From contig NZ_KE386494.1 in the NCBI RefSeq assembly GCF_000427425.1, positions 682,293-746,292 on the forward strand: a stretch of 64,000 bases of DNA, in the 5' to 3' direction. Positions 10,229 through 20,792 of this stretch are shown here, piece by piece. The stretch's first letter is position 1. Each line of letters opens with the position of its first letter. The notes beneath the pieces are model-generated. The model worked only from the letters and a program-made list of their open reading frames with translations, was not told where the DNA came from and made no database searches. The position numbers were made by a program, and so were the translations under genes. The DNA comes from Caldanaerobius polysaccharolyticus DSM 13641 (lineage in GTDB: Bacteria > Bacillota > Thermoanaerobacteria > Thermoanaerobacterales > Caldanaerobiaceae).

Positions 10229-10900
10229 CTATTTGCCAAGATATGCTTTAATGCCTCTATAAATAGCTTCAGCCAATTTGGCCTGATATCCATCATCCTG
10301 TAAAAGTTGTTCCTCCGTGGGGTTAGACAAAAAACCGCATTCTACTATAACAGCAGGTATTCTGGTATTTCTGAGCACGTACAGGCCATCAATAGGCAAC
10401 GCCTCGCGAAAATTGGTGCTGTCCAATTTCTTGAGCTCGGCTTGTATCGCCTTAGCAAGCTTCTCCCCTTCTATAGAACCCCTCTGGTAAAAAGTCTGGG
10501 CGCCATAGTACTGGGAATCAGGAAAACTATTTAAATGTATACTGACAAATGCCCTAGCCCCTGAGGCATTAGCTATTTCAGCTCTGCCCTTCAGTTTATA
10601 GGCGTCAGAGCCGTCTTCCAATTTCTGATTGTTTTTGCGGGTCATGATCGCCTTTATACCATTCTTTTGGAGGATATTATAAAGCTTTGTAGCGATCTTT
10701 AAATTTATTACGTCTTCTCTTACACCGCTGGCGCTGACTTTTCCAGGGTCTCCTCCCCCGTGTCCAGCGTCAATGACTACGTCGTAAGAATTTACATTAA
10801 AAACTTGCACCACAACGCTATCGTAAAATAAGTCGAGGAACAATATTAGCGCCAGAATCGCGGCTGCAATGGCTAAATGGCAATTTCTAATGTACACCAA
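10229..10900 (-). CDS. cwlD: N-acetylmuramoyl-L-alanine amidase, CwlD-like
   Basis: This zinc amidase of the Amidase_3 family cleaves the lactyl-peptide bond of peptidoglycan; CwlD makes muramic-lactam in the spore cortex. An N-terminal hydrophobic segment (about residues 8-28) anchors or exports it. The catalytic domain shows VIDAGHGGGDPG (Zn His), the NLKIATKLYNIL helix, SIHLNSF (second His) and VIVECGFLSN (catalytic Glu). The 223-residue length fits CwlD. It starts at TTG (or the following GTG) behind GGGG and is divergent from the LysM gene. It implies an endospore former. Confidence 0.88.
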   Translation of the reverse strand: MVYIRNCHLAIAAAILALILFLDLFYDSVVVQVFNVNSYDVVIDAGHGGGDPGKVSASGVREDVINLKIATKLYNILQKNGIKAIMTRKNNQKLEDGSDAYKLKGRAEIANASGARAFVSIHLNSFPDSQYYGAQTFYQRGSIEGEKLAKAIQAELKKLDSTNFREALPIDGLYVLRNTRIPAVIVECGFLSNPTEEQLLQDDGYQAKLAEAIYRGIKAYLGK

Positions 10901-11025
10901 TTTCTATTCCCCCTGAAAAGCCTGCATTTACTCATTTACTCATACCAATAAAATTTATATGCTTCTGTCACAAAATTAATCCACTAACATAGGATGTTAC
11001 TAGATAAAAAGAAAGGAGGATAACT

Positions 11026-11979
11026 ATGCTCACCCGCGAAATCAACTATATAGTCCAGCCAGGCGATACAATATATTTAATAGCTAAAAAATTTAACACC
11101 AGTGTAGACGCTGCCGTAACCGCCAACAACCTTACATCTCCCGCACTGATATATCCTGGACAGGTACTGCGGATTCCCATTACAGGCGTGGAGCATGTAG
11201 TGCAACCCGGCGATACAGTATACGCTATAGCAACAAGATATGGCGTACCTTATTATACAATAATATACGTAAATAACATCATGTACCCGTACACTATTTA
11301 CCCCGGTCAGACGCTGTTTATACCAACTACAATAGCCGCTTCTGTCAATGAAACCGTTTCTGTTGAAGAACAAAGCTACGTCCCACCATATCATATCCCA
11401 TGTCAATTTGTCTATACCGTCAGGCCAGGCGATAGCATGTGGTCAATCTCCAGGATGTTCGGAATCCCCCTGGACTGCCTTATCAGGGCTAATCCCCAGA
11501 TACCTAATCCCAACTTGATCTTCCCCGGACAAGTAATATGCATACCAGCTCACTGCCCACCTGCACCCCCTATGCTTCCGTGCAAAACATACTACACCGT
11601 CAAAGCAGGAGATTCCATGTGGTCAATTGCCAGGATGTTTGGCATTCCTCTAGACTGCCTCATAAGGGCCAACCCGCAGATACCTAATCCCAACTTGATC
11701 TTCCCCGGACAGGTAATATGCATACCAGCTCACTGCCCACCTTTACACCATATGCCGCATGAGCGCTGTCGGACATATTACACTGTAAAATCGGGGGATT
11801 CTATGTGGTCAATTGCCAAGATGTTCGGCGTATCTCTAGATGCACTTATAAAAGCAAATCAGCAAATAACCGATCCCAATAAAATATTCCCAGGACAGGT
11901 CCTGTGCATACCCTTTGGCTCCACTACACAACAAGAAGACGAAAGGACAGAAAAAAGCGAAGCGGAAATCAACGAATGA
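11026..11979 (+). CDS. LysM-repeat protein, probably spore coat or cell-wall associated
   Basis: The protein is almost entirely LysM peptidoglycan-binding modules, five in total, at about residues 6-50, 56-100, 128-173, 189-234 and 253-298. Each has the pattern YTV-x-PGDS/T...NP...I-PGQ-x-IP. No signal peptide is visible, which is common for SafA-like spore proteins made in the mother cell. Modules 3 and 4 are nearly identical in protein and DNA, with Cys-rich linkers (AHCPP), suggesting recent internal duplication. The C-terminus is charged. AAAGGAGG precedes the ATG. No catalytic domain is present, so a structural or binding role is likely. Confidence 0.85.
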   Translation: MLTREINYIVQPGDTIYLIAKKFNTSVDAAVTANNLTSPALIYPGQVLRIPITGVEHVVQPGDTVYAIATRYGVPYYTIIYVNNIMYPYTIYPGQTLFIPTTIAASVNETVSVEEQSYVPPYHIPCQFVYTVRPGDSMWSISRMFGIPLDCLIRANPQIPNPNLIFPGQVICIPAHCPPAPPMLPCKTYYTVKAGDSMWSIARMFGIPLDCLIRANPQIPNPNLIFPGQVICIPAHCPPLHHMPHERCRTYYTVKSGDSMWSIAKMFGVSLDALIKANQQITDPNKIFPGQVLCIPFGSTTQQEDERTEKSEAEINE

Positions 11980-11984
11980 TGTGG

Positions 11985-12014
11985 AAAAAGGAGAGCTCCA
12001 GTACAAAGCTCTCC
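11985..12014 (-). terminator. Intrinsic terminator after argH
   Basis: GGAGAGCT and AGCTCTCC form the stem; on the minus strand the second arm is followed by TTTTTCC. It separates argH from the convergent LysM gene and may also weakly stop the plus-strand transcript. Confidence 0.8.
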
Positions 12015-12028
12015 TTCTCTAAATTCAT

Positions 12029-13405
12029 CTAAACGCGCAGCACAGCATTTTTTATCCTCTTTATCGCCATCTGGACCATTTCTTTAGCAGGCCCCCCTAT
12101 TACCGCCCTGCTGTGCACGCCTTTATCCAGGTCCAGTGCGTCGTAAATATCCTCTTCAAATTTGTCAGAAAAAGACCTTAAAATGTCAATGTCCAGATCT
12201 TCTAGTGCACACCTCTGTTCTATGGCCTTTTTTACCACCTTCCCTGCTATCTCGTGGGCTTCCCTGAAAGACATACCCTTTCTGACCAAATAATCAGCCA
12301 TATCCGTCGCGTTCATGTACCCGTTCTTAGCTGAATTTCTCATATTCTCCTTATTGAACTTTATCGCCTTCATCATACCATCAAATACCTTTACACAGGC
12401 CTTGATGGTATCTATCCCATCAAATACAGCTTCTTTATCCTCCTGCATGTCTTTATTGTAAGCCAGGGGTAGACCTTTCATGAGCGTCAAAAGCGTTATC
12501 AAATCCCCGTAAACCCTTCCCGTTTTGCCCCTTATGAGTTCCGCTGCATCGGGATTTTTTTTCTGGGGCATCATGCTGGACCCTGTAGCAAAGCTATCGT
12601 CTATTTCTACAAAACCGAATTCCTTAGAGTTCCACAGTATCAGTTCTTCACAAAAGCGACTTAAATGCATCATGATTATAGAAGCGGCACTTAAAAACTC
12701 TATAGCATGATCTCTGTCGCTGACGGAATCCAAGCTATTCAATGTAACTCCATCAAATCCCAACAGCTGCGCGGTATATCCCCTGTCCAGGTTATACGTG
12801 GTACCCGCCAGGGCTCCTGATCCCAATGGCGACACGTTCATTCTTTTAACACAATCCTCTAATCTTCCCATATCCCTCAAAAACATACAGCAATAGGCCA
12901 CCAGATGATGGGCCAGAGTAACTGGCTGTGCCCTCTGCAGATGGGTATATCCCGGCATCAAGGTATCCACATTGTCTTCTGCTATATTAAGAAGGGTATT
13001 CACCAGAGATCTTAAAAGCCTTAATATGTCCTTTATCTCATCCCTCATATAAAGCTTGAGATCAACCGCAACCTGATCGTTTCTGCTCCTGGCGGTATGC
13101 AGTTTCTTCCCAGCTTCTCCTATCCTATCGGTCAGTAGCGCCTCTATGTTCATGTGAATGTCCTCATTTTCCCGCGTAAACTCCACTTTACCCTCTTTTA
13201 TATCGTTCAATATACCGTTGAGGCCCTCAATAATCCTTTTAAGTTCCTCTTCGCTCAGTACACCGGCCTTGTGCAAAGTCATGGCGTGGGCTATGCTTCC
13301 TTTTATATCCTGTTCGTACATTCTCCCATCTACATCTATAGAGGCATTGAATTCTTCCAAAAGTTTATCCGTATCCTTTTCAAATCGGCCTCCCCATAGT
13401 TTCAT
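12029..13405 (-). CDS. argH: Argininosuccinate lyase
   Basis: ArgH splits argininosuccinate into arginine and fumarate, the last step of arginine synthesis. The 458-residue length is standard. The fumarase/aspartase superfamily signature [12 protein letters not shown] is present, as are [11 protein letters not shown] near the N-terminus and the [10 protein letters not shown] segment bearing the active-site His. Its ATG overlaps the argG stop by 4 nt (ATGA), so translation is coupled. The N-terminus [13 protein letters not shown] is the usual one. Confidence 0.97.
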   Translation of the reverse strand: MKLWGGRFEKDTDKLLEEFNASIDVDGRMYEQDIKGSIAHAMTLHKAGVLSEEELKRIIEGLNGILNDIKEGKVEFTRENEDIHMNIEALLTDRIGEAGKKLHTARSRNDQVAVDLKLYMRDEIKDILRLLRSLVNTLLNIAEDNVDTLMPGYTHLQRAQPVTLAHHLVAYCCMFLRDMGRLEDCVKRMNVSPLGSGALAGTTYNLDRGYTAQLLGFDGVTLNSLDSVSDRDHAIEFLSAASIIMMHLSRFCEELILWNSKEFGFVEIDDSFATGSSMMPQKKNPDAAELIRGKTGRVYGDLITLLTLMKGLPLAYNKDMQEDKEAVFDGIDTIKACVKVFDGMMKAIKFNKENMRNSAKNGYMNATDMADYLVRKGMSFREAHEIAGKVVKKAIEQRCALEDLDIDILRSFSDKFEEDIYDALDLDKGVHSRAVIGGPAKEMVQMAIKRIKNAVLRV

Positions 13406-14613
13406 TTTGTCTTCCCTTTCTCCATCAAAGCCTTAATTTTCAAAGGCAGGCCAAAGAGGTTTATAAAGCCTTCTGCATCTTTCTGATTATACACCTGGTC
13501 TTCGCCAAAGGTAGCAAATTCCTGGCTGTACAGCGAATAAGGTGACTTAACACCAGCCAGAATACAACTTCCTTTATACAGTTTCAGCCTGACGGTACCA
13601 GTTACGTTTTTCTGCGTCACGTCTACAAAGGCGTCCAACGCCTCCCTGAGGGTTGTAAACCACATGCCATCGTACACCAATTCCGCGTACTTGTGAGCTA
13701 CCATATCCTTAAACCTCATAGTCTGCTTATCCAGTGTCAGCCGCTCCAATTCCATGTGAGCTATATATAAAACGGTTCCCGCAGGGGTCTCATATACGCC
13801 CCTGGACTTCATACCCACCAGGCGGTTTTCCACGATGTCCGCTATACCTACGCCATTTCTCCCCGCTATTTCATTGAGCACCCTTATGAGCTCCACAGGC
13901 CCGTACTCGACTCCGTTGACTTTATAAGGTATTCCCTCTTTAAAATCTATTTCCACGTATTCAGGTTCATCAGGAGCCTGGGTAGGCGGTACTATTATCA
14001 TATAGAGGTCGTCTTTAGGCTCATTCCACGGGTCTTCAAGGTCTCCCCCTTCATGGCTTAAATGCCATAGATTTCTGTCCATGCTGTAGGGCTTTTCTTT
14101 AGTAACAGGCACAGGTATACCTTTCTCCTGTGCATACTCTATCTCATCTTCCCTTGACTTAAACTCCCACTCCCTCCACGGCGCAATAACTTTTAACTCG
14201 GGGGCTAATGCTTTTATAGCGAGCTCAAAGCGAACCTGGTCATTGCCTTTGCCCGTGGCGCCGTGACATATGGCTTCCGCTCCTTCTGCCAATGCAATGT
14301 CCACCAGCTTTTTGGCGATCAACGGCCTGGCAAAAGACGTCCCCAAAAGGTACTTGCCTTCATATATTGCTCCTGCTCTCAGCGTAGGGAATATGTAATC
14401 AGTTACAAACTCCTCTACTACATCTTCCACATATACTTTGGACGCGCCGCTCTTCAGTGCTTTGTCTTCAATTCCCTCCAGCTCGTCTCCCTGACCTACG
14501 TTTACACAAACCGCAATCACTTCGTAACCATACTTCTCTTTTAACCACGGAATTATAACAGATGTATCTAATCCTCCAGAATAGGCCAAAACAACCTTTT
14601 TATTTCCCTTCAT
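13402..14613 (-). CDS. argG: Argininosuccinate synthase
   Basis: ArgG joins citrulline and aspartate with ATP. The ATG at 14613 ([18 protein letters not shown]) is chosen because GAGGGGAG lies 8 nt before it; the frame is open further upstream without support. The 403 residues include the ATP-pyrophosphatase loop AYSGGLDTS, the [13 protein letters not shown] citrulline/ATP region and [11 protein letters not shown]. It is the first gene of argG-argH and has a promoter overlapped by an ArgR-type box. Confidence 0.97.
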   Translation of the reverse strand: MKGNKKVVLAYSGGLDTSVIIPWLKEKYGYEVIAVCVNVGQGDELEGIEDKALKSGASKVYVEDVVEEFVTDYIFPTLRAGAIYEGKYLLGTSFARPLIAKKLVDIALAEGAEAICHGATGKGNDQVRFELAIKALAPELKVIAPWREWEFKSREDEIEYAQEKGIPVPVTKEKPYSMDRNLWHLSHEGGDLEDPWNEPKDDLYMIIVPPTQAPDEPEYVEIDFKEGIPYKVNGVEYGPVELIRVLNEIAGRNGVGIADIVENRLVGMKSRGVYETPAGTVLYIAHMELERLTLDKQTMRFKDMVAHKYAELVYDGMWFTTLREALDAFVDVTQKNVTGTVRLKLYKGSCILAGVKSPYSLYSQEFATFGEDQVYNQKDAEGFINLFGLPLKIKALMEKGKTK

Positions 14614-14643
14614 CTCGTTTACTCCCCTCGCATATAAAATCTT

Positions 14644-14678
14644 TGTATTATTATACATTAATATTTATATTTATGCAA
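14644..14678 (-). promoter_or_regulatory. argGH promoter with ArgR-type operator
   Basis: On the minus strand TTGCAT (14678-14673), 17 nt, TATAAT (14655-14650). The -10 box lies inside TGTATAATAATACA (14657-14644), which fits the ARG-box core TGNATWWWWATNCA at every position. ArgR bound there with arginine would block RNA polymerase. Confidence 0.75.
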
Positions 14679-14775
14679 TACATCGGATTCACAATTTATT
14701 AACAAATAAATCACAAATGCGCCATAATTATAAATTATAATCATCTAACAATACAATTTATAAGGGGAGGGTATC

Positions 14776-16569
14776 GTGAAAATACTGAAATTTTTCAAAA
14801 AGCACATCCCACTGATCCTCATCGCGCTCATCGCCATCGGTGGCTTATCCTATTATTACGCATCCAGCCATAAAAAAGCAACCCAACAGCAGCTTCCTAC
14901 AGTCATAGCGAGAAAAGGCAACATATCCGTCACAGTAACCGGCAGTGGGCCTGTGCAACCTATTAAGACGGCAAACATTTTATCACAGGTAAGCTCTACG
15001 GTGTTAAAGGTCAATTTTAGCGAAGGTGACCGCGTAAAGGCAGGAGACATTTTGTGCGTACTGGATAACTCATCTTTTACAAGCAACATAAAAAACAGCG
15101 AGCTACAACTGGAGCAAGCCAAAATGAATCTGGAAGGTGCTGAAAAAAACTCCGATAGCCTAACGATAAGGGCTCCTATATCAGGTTACATTTCCAGCTT
15201 GTCAGTACAAAAAGGAAATTCTGTAGCTGCAAATACGGCCATTGCAACTATACAGGATACCAGTAATCTTACCGTCACAGCCCCCTTTAGCGAAATCCTC
15301 GCCAGCAAACTAAAAATAAGTGATAAAGCCTATGCCCAGATAACTGATGGATCGTCGCAGGTAAAAGGCTATGTAAACCACATCAGCGCCAGCTATTCGT
15401 ATAAAAACGGCATAAAAGCCAGAGACGTGAGCATCCAGTTTAAAAACCCAGGTTCACTCCAGTTAAACACCGAGATGTACATATTCGTAAATACCCCTCA
15501 AGGTAAATCGTATTCACTGGCCCCAGGCTCTGTACAGGCATCAAATACCTCCAGTGTCTTATCTCAGGTAGCAGGAACTATAGCATCTCTCAGCGTAAAC
15601 CCGGGCGATTACGTCCAAAAAGGAGACATCATAGCTACCATCTCTAGCGACAACGTAACCAGCAACTTAAAGCAGGCTCAGTTACAATATGAAATAGCAT
15701 TAAACAACTATAATTCCCAGCTAAGCGCCCTTGACAATTACTCAATAAAAGTACCTTTTAACGGAGTGATAACGTCTTTTCTGGTAAACCCGGGAGATGG
15801 GGTAAAAGAAGGGCAGCAAATAGCCACCATAGCCGATACATCTGGTATGAAGTTCACCATCCCCGTGGATGAGCTGGATATCTCAAACATTAAAGTGGGT
15901 CAGAATGTAACAGTCACATTAGACGCCATTCCAGGCAAAACGTACAGCGGCAAAGTAAGCAAGGTTGCAGAACAAGGCACGTCGCAAAATGGCGTCACTA
16001 CCTACAACGTGGACATAACCATAGACAACCCTGCAAACGTTAAGATAGGAATGAACGCCAATGCCGAGATAGAGGTAGCTGTTGCCAAAGACGTGATAGT
16101 ATTGCCCCAGTCCGCCATAATCAAGTTAGGTGGACGCAATTTCGTCATTCAAAAGAAAAACATACCTGCCGATTTTGACATAACAAGGCTTACTTCGCTT
16201 TTGAGGCAGTCCACGAGCTCTACATCCGGCTCTCAACCCTCAGCAAGGACGGGCCAGTTTACCAGTTTCCAATTCGCCAGAGGAAATAATAGCAGAAACA
16301 GAAATGCAGGTGGTTACACGCGCTCACGTTCTAACAACTCCTTTAGAAATCTCTTAACCCCTGTGGAATTGGGATTGTCCAACGACAATATGGTAGAGGT
16401 AAAAAGCGGTTTGGACGAGGGAGCCGCGGTAATCCTGCCTTATTCTATAAGCAGTAATAACAGCAGTCAAAGCGGTCAGAGCCAATCAAATAGCAGACCC
16501 GGAGGAGGTTTTGGCGGAGGCTTCGGAGGAGGTTTCGGTGGTGGTTTTATGGGTGGACGTGGGAGGTAA
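14776..16569 (+). CDS. Membrane-fusion (HlyD/MacA-like) adaptor of an ABC export system
   Basis: This periplasmic-adaptor-type protein is adapted to a Gram-positive envelope. A single N-terminal membrane segment (about residues 8-30) is followed by a large extracytoplasmic part. The part contains two lipoyl/biotinyl-like hairpin modules, around VNFSEGDRVKAGDILCVLD (residues 75-95) and LSVNPGDYVQKGDIIATIS (about 275), each with a short coiled region. A beta-barrel domain and a long Ser/Asn-rich, then Gly-rich tail (GGGFGGG repeats) end the protein. At 597 residues it is longer than usual adaptors. It starts at GTG behind GGGGAGG. An ABC ATPase and a MacB-like permease follow within a few nucleotides. 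Confidence 0.85.
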   Translation: MKILKFFKKHIPLILIALIAIGGLSYYYASSHKKATQQQLPTVIARKGNISVTVTGSGPVQPIKTANILSQVSSTVLKVNFSEGDRVKAGDILCVLDNSSFTSNIKNSELQLEQAKMNLEGAEKNSDSLTIRAPISGYISSLSVQKGNSVAANTAIATIQDTSNLTVTAPFSEILASKLKISDKAYAQITDGSSQVKGYVNHISASYSYKNGIKARDVSIQFKNPGSLQLNTEMYIFVNTPQGKSYSLAPGSVQASNTSSVLSQVAGTIASLSVNPGDYVQKGDIIATISSDNVTSNLKQAQLQYEIALNNYNSQLSALDNYSIKVPFNGVITSFLVNPGDGVKEGQQIATIADTSGMKFTIPVDELDISNIKVGQNVTVTLDAIPGKTYSGKVSKVAEQGTSQNGVTTYNVDITIDNPANVKIGMNANAEIEVAVAKDVIVLPQSAIIKLGGRNFVIQKKNIPADFDITRLTSLLRQSTSSTSGSQPSARTGQFTSFQFARGNNSRNRNAGGYTRSRSNNSFRNLLTPVELGLSNDNMVEVKSGLDEGAAVILPYSISSNNSSQSGQSQSNSRPGGGFGGGFGGGFGGGFMGGRGR

Positions 16570-16574
16570 TAGAC

Positions 16575-17264
16575 GTGGCAGTGATATATCTAAAAAATGT
16601 ATGCAAGTACTATAAGATGGGTGAAGAAATAGTAAAAGCCCTTGACGATGTTTCTCTGGAGATTGAAAAAGGCTCTTTTACTACAGTGATTGGCCCTTCA
16701 GGTTCCGGCAAATCCACTCTCATGAATATCCTGGGGTGCCTGGATGTGCCCACATCCGGCACGTATATTTTAGATGGCGTGGATACTAGAAAAATGGATG
16801 ACGATGAACTCTCCGCCATAAGAAACAAAAAGATAGGGTTCGTCTTTCAATACTATAACCTTCTACCCAAATTGACAGCAATAGAAAACGTGGAGCTGCC
16901 CCTCATATATGCAGGCGTCCCTAAAAGCAGGAGGTTAAAAGCCGCCAGACAACTGTTAGAGTCAGTAGGCATGGGCTCAAGGCTATACCATTATCCATCG
17001 CAGCTGTCAGGAGGGCAGCAGCAGAGGGTCGCCATCGCAAGGGCGCTGGTAACAAACCCTGAAATCATCCTCGCCGACGAGCCCACGGGTAACCTGGATT
17101 CCAGAAGCGGAGAAGAAGTGATGAAGATACTTGCCATGATCAATGAAAAAGAGAAAAAGACAATAGTGCTCATAACTCACGACATGAAAATCGCAAGTTA
17201 CGGTAAAAGGCTGATCATGATATCCGACGGGAAAATAGTAAGACAGGAGGAAAATCATGCGTAG
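16575..17264 (+). CDS. ABC transporter ATP-binding protein, MacB/LolD-type
   Basis: This cytosolic ATPase powers the adjacent FtsX-like permease. It has Walker [10 protein letters not shown] near residue 40, the Q-loop FQYYNLLP, signature LSGGQQQR, Walker B ILADEPTG and the switch His in LITHD. The 229-residue length is typical of the MacB/LolD export class. GTG start, with GGGAGG in the end of the adaptor gene. Its end overlaps the permease start by 8 nt, so the two are translationally coupled. Confidence 0.93.
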   Translation: MAVIYLKNVCKYYKMGEEIVKALDDVSLEIEKGSFTTVIGPSGSGKSTLMNILGCLDVPTSGTYILDGVDTRKMDDDELSAIRNKKIGFVFQYYNLLPKLTAIENVELPLIYAGVPKSRRLKAARQLLESVGMGSRLYHYPSQLSGGQQQRVAIARALVTNPEIILADEPTGNLDSRSGEEVMKILAMINEKEKKTIVLITHDMKIASYGKRLIMISDGKIVRQEENHA

Positions 17265-18435
17265 AATGTATGAAGCTTTTATAATGTCGATAAAGAACAT
17301 CCTGTCTAATAAAGTGAGGTCCTTTTTAACAATGCTGGGCCTTATAATCGGCGTCTCCTCTGTCATCATTCTCACCTCTTTAGCTCAGGGCGCCACGGCA
17401 AAAATCGTGAACAACATAAAAAGCATGGGCACTAACCTCATAGTCGTAAACATAATGAGGGGAGAGAGTTCAAGAGACATTGCGTATAGCGATATACAGA
17501 ATTTCCAAAAAGAAAACAGCAGCCTTATAAGCGGCATCGCTCCTGTCGTCAATGGCGATGTCACCATAAAATACATGGATAACTTCTACAATACATCGCT
17601 TATAGGCACCAATGAACAGTACAGCGGAATTCAAAACATAACCATGGCATCAGGAAGGTTTATAAGCCAGGACGACGTAACGATGAGGCGAAAAGTAGCC
17701 GTGATAGGTTCATACGTGGCGAGAGAGCTCTTTGGATTTAGCAACCCCATAGGCCAGAACATAAAAATCAACGGCAATATACTGAACATAGTAGGTGTGA
17801 TGCAGGAACGGCAAGGATCTACTCAAGGTTCAGAAGACGACCGAATAATCATACCCGTTACCACATGTCAACGGCTTCTTCAAAACGCATTTATAAGGAC
17901 GTATTACATAGAGGCAAGCAATGAGCAAGCGGTAAATACAGTGTTTAACATTATTCAGGAGTATCTTTTAAACCGCTTTAAATCCTCCAATGCCTTCAGG
18001 ATATTTAACATGCAAAATATGCTGGACACCCTTTCTAACAGCACCAGGACTCTGACACTGCTCCTTGGCGCCATAGCATCCATATCCCTCATTGTAGGCG
18101 GCATAGGCATAATGAACATCATGCTGGTATCAGTAACAGAAAGGACCCGGGAAATAGGTATAAGAAAGGCTATAGGAGCAAGGCGAAAGGACATTGTCAT
18201 GCAGTTTTTAATAGAGGCTCTGGTATTATCAGGGGTAGGAGGACTTACAGGAATTGTATTAGGAGTCGCTATATCCATGTACCTCAATAAAAGCGGTATA
18301 ATGGCGGCGATAGTCTCCCCATCGTCGGTAATAGTGGCGTTTCTATTTTCCTTAGGAGTAGGTATTGTATTCGGTTCGTACCCAGCATCTAAGGCATCCA
18401 GATTAAATCCCATTGACGCTTTAAGATATGAGTGA
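17257..18435 (+). CDS. ABC transporter permease, MacB/FtsX family
   Basis: The 392-residue protein has one N-terminal membrane helix (about residues 20-42), a MacB-type extracytoplasmic domain of about 230 residues, and three C-terminal helices containing the FtsX signature (GGIGIMNIMLVSVTERTREIGIRKAIGA). That layout is the four-helix MacB fold, which acts by mechanotransmission rather than by forming a channel. AGGAGG precedes the ATG. With the adaptor and ATPase it makes a complete MacAB-like exporter, possibly for a peptide, antibiotic or wall component; the substrate cannot be read from the sequence. Confidence 0.92.
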   Translation: MRRMYEAFIMSIKNILSNKVRSFLTMLGLIIGVSSVIILTSLAQGATAKIVNNIKSMGTNLIVVNIMRGESSRDIAYSDIQNFQKENSSLISGIAPVVNGDVTIKYMDNFYNTSLIGTNEQYSGIQNITMASGRFISQDDVTMRRKVAVIGSYVARELFGFSNPIGQNIKINGNILNIVGVMQERQGSTQGSEDDRIIIPVTTCQRLLQNAFIRTYYIEASNEQAVNTVFNIIQEYLLNRFKSSNAFRIFNMQNMLDTLSNSTRTLTLLLGAIASISLIVGGIGIMNIMLVSVTERTREIGIRKAIGARRKDIVMQFLIEALVLSGVGGLTGIVLGVAISMYLNKSGIMAAIVSPSSVIVAFLFSLGVGIVFGSYPASKASRLNPIDALRYE

Positions 18436-18447
18436 GGTGAAAAATCA

Positions 18448-20742
18448 ATGAAATCAAGGTTATTCGTAGCCCTGTGTATTCTGTCGATCCTGATTGCAGG
18501 AACTACAGCGACAGCCTATGCCAGCTTTAAAGACATTCCATCGTCAGCAGTCGACGAAAATCTGATGCTTGAGAGCCTTTCACAGCTCGGCATAATAAGC
18601 GGCTTTCCCGATGGTACATTTAGGCCCAACAACGCTGTCACGCGGGCTGAATTCGCTAAAATGGTCATTACAGCATTGAGGATTTCCCCGGCAAACTTAA
18701 GCAGAGGCCAATTATTTAAGGATGTGCCTTTGCAAATGTGGTACTACAATTATGTCACAGAAGCAGCGTTAAACGGGCTTATAAGCGGATATGCTGACGG
18801 CACCTTTAAGCCCAATAACCCTATATCCTACCAGGAGGGGCTTGCTATACTCATACGCGCTCTCGGGTATAGCGACAGTGACTTAAGCGGTATATGGCCC
18901 GCTAACTACATTAACAAGGCCAGTGAGCTGGGACTTACAGATGGCATTTCCCTTAATCCGGAAAATAAACTGGACAGAAAAACCACTGCCATACTCATAA
19001 ACCAATTTTTATTATTGAACAAAAAAGGCTCCCAATCCACCGTGGTAGAAACAACAAACAACATGAGCCTTAAAGATTGCATTATCACCGGCACCAGTCA
19101 AATCAATAGCGCTCTTTCTCAAAACGAAGTGGAAACAAATACAGGTATTTACCATATCAAAGCATATCCTGTAGATCAGATTATAGGATATGAGGTTAAG
19201 ATGCTTGTAGACAACAGCGGAAATGTAAAAGCCATATTCCCTGTAAATGAAAGCAACAGAAAGGTGTACACAGTGGACTCGTATATATCCAACCAAGCTG
19301 ACGTCCACGAAGTAAATGGGAGTAAATCCACCTTGACTCTGGAAGGTTATTCTAATTACTATTACAAAGGCCAAAGCGTTCAAATGAACACCTTTATTCA
19401 ATCCATTAAGGTAAACTCTACCTTGATTAAAAACGTAGACAGTCAGGGACACAACTACCTGGTATTATTAGACCCCATCGTAAACGGCCCTTATATTTCA
19501 CCGTCAGACTATTACGCAGGAATGAGCATCAATGGCGTTAAATTAAATAGCGCCAATGTACAGGTAATAAAGAACGGTAGCAAGGCTACCTTAAACGACA
19601 TCAAAAAGTACGATATAGTGAAATTTCTCAGTGATTTCCTGAACACGCAAAAAATACTTTACGTAGATGATTACAAAATCACAGGAAATATCACAGCTAT
19701 AAAGCCTGGAAGCTACGCAGCAACTCAGGTTTTAGTAAATGGGGTTGCGTACAACATTGGCAGCAGCACAGCGCAAAATAAACTAAAAAGTTTATACAAT
19801 GTAGGAAGCAGTGTCACGCTGCTAATGGACCAAGATAACAACGTCATAGACATCATACCTCCTGTGTACTCGGATGTATCTGATATAGCCGTAGCGCTAA
19901 AGGCCGATACAGAAGTAGATTATTCTGCAGGCCCAGCAGGAGGAGCTATTGGCACGGTAACGCTATTTACGCCATCGGGCCAGCAGGTAACATATAAGAC
20001 ATCTCAGGACGCCACGTCCTTTGTAGGCGAGGTCGTCTCTTATAAAGTCGATAGCAACGGTTACGTCACGCTGAATTCCGTATCTGTAAATACGTCTGAT
20101 GTAACCATCGACCAGTTGAACGATACAATAAACGGCAGAGATATTTCGTCTGATTCCATTTTCATAGACGTATCAGAAAACAACGGCGTGTACACAGCAA
20201 AGCTCGTACAGTTCTCCGATTTGCCAGCGGGGACATTTGACAGCGACGTCCTGGCTTACGAAGTAATAGACAGCAACTTTGGCGATGTACGCCTCGCCAT
20301 TTTTAACGATATTATGAGCTTAAAGCCGGATTTCGGAGTGGTTATAGAAGCAACGCCTATATTTGCCAATGGAGTGCAGACGGGCTCAAATATCACTCTG
20401 CTTTCTACTCAAGGTACAGAGCGAATAAGTACCAATATCTTAAACCTCCAAGTAGGGGATATAGTATCTATAAGCAATCAAGCAATTCAATCCCGCCTCA
20501 AGCCTATTCAAAAAGGTGGTTCCGCAACAGCCGTGGACAACAGCAGGATAAAAGTAGATGACAAGATATATAACTTATCTTCAGGTGTATTGGTTGTAAA
20601 ATGCGATAGCCCTAACAACGAGTACAGCATTTCATCGCTGGCAGAACTCAATACATTGATCCAGCAGGGCAAAGCAGACGACGTATACCTGTACAGCACA
20701 GACGGCAATTACGTCAACGTGATAATAGTATACAGAGATTAA
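18448..20742 (+). CDS. S-layer homology (SLH) domain surface protein
   Basis: A signal peptide (first about 26 residues, ending in ATAYA-S) is followed by three SLH motifs at about residues 27-78, 88-140 and 143-190. They include FPDGTFRPNNAVTRAEFAKM and YADGTFKPNNPISYQEGL. SLH triplets anchor proteins to pyruvylated secondary wall polymers. The remaining ~570 residues form a beta-rich region of repeated small domains with no enzymatic motif I recognise. The gene follows the exporter by 12 nt with its own GAGGTG site and ends at a terminator, so it is co-transcribed. It may be a cargo, partner or wall scaffold of the exporter. Confidence 0.9.
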   Translation: MKSRLFVALCILSILIAGTTATAYASFKDIPSSAVDENLMLESLSQLGIISGFPDGTFRPNNAVTRAEFAKMVITALRISPANLSRGQLFKDVPLQMWYYNYVTEAALNGLISGYADGTFKPNNPISYQEGLAILIRALGYSDSDLSGIWPANYINKASELGLTDGISLNPENKLDRKTTAILINQFLLLNKKGSQSTVVETTNNMSLKDCIITGTSQINSALSQNEVETNTGIYHIKAYPVDQIIGYEVKMLVDNSGNVKAIFPVNESNRKVYTVDSYISNQADVHEVNGSKSTLTLEGYSNYYYKGQSVQMNTFIQSIKVNSTLIKNVDSQGHNYLVLLDPIVNGPYISPSDYYAGMSINGVKLNSANVQVIKNGSKATLNDIKKYDIVKFLSDFLNTQKILYVDDYKITGNITAIKPGSYAATQVLVNGVAYNIGSSTAQNKLKSLYNVGSSVTLLMDQDNNVIDIIPPVYSDVSDIAVALKADTEVDYSAGPAGGAIGTVTLFTPSGQQVTYKTSQDATSFVGEVVSYKVDSNGYVTLNSVSVNTSDVTIDQLNDTINGRDISSDSIFIDVSENNGVYTAKLVQFSDLPAGTFDSDVLAYEVIDSNFGDVRLAIFNDIMSLKPDFGVVIEATPIFANGVQTGSNITLLSTQGTERISTNILNLQVGDIVSISNQAIQSRLKPIQKGGSATAVDNSRIKVDDKIYNLSSGVLVVKCDSPNNEYSISSLAELNTLIQQGKADDVYLYSTDGNYVNVIIVYRD

Positions 20743-20743
20743 C

Positions 20744-20785
20744 AAAAAAGCCGCAGAAGAATTTTTGATTCTTTTGCGGCTTTTT
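20744..20785. terminator. Bidirectional terminator between SLH gene and xylose transporter
   Basis: AAAAAAGCCGCAGAAGAAT pairs with ATTCTTTTGCGGCTTTTT. The A-run on one side and T-run on the other allow it to work in both directions for the convergent operons. A very similar GCCGCAGAAG stem is found at 30178 and 33535. Confidence 0.9.
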
Positions 20786-20792
20786 AAAGATA

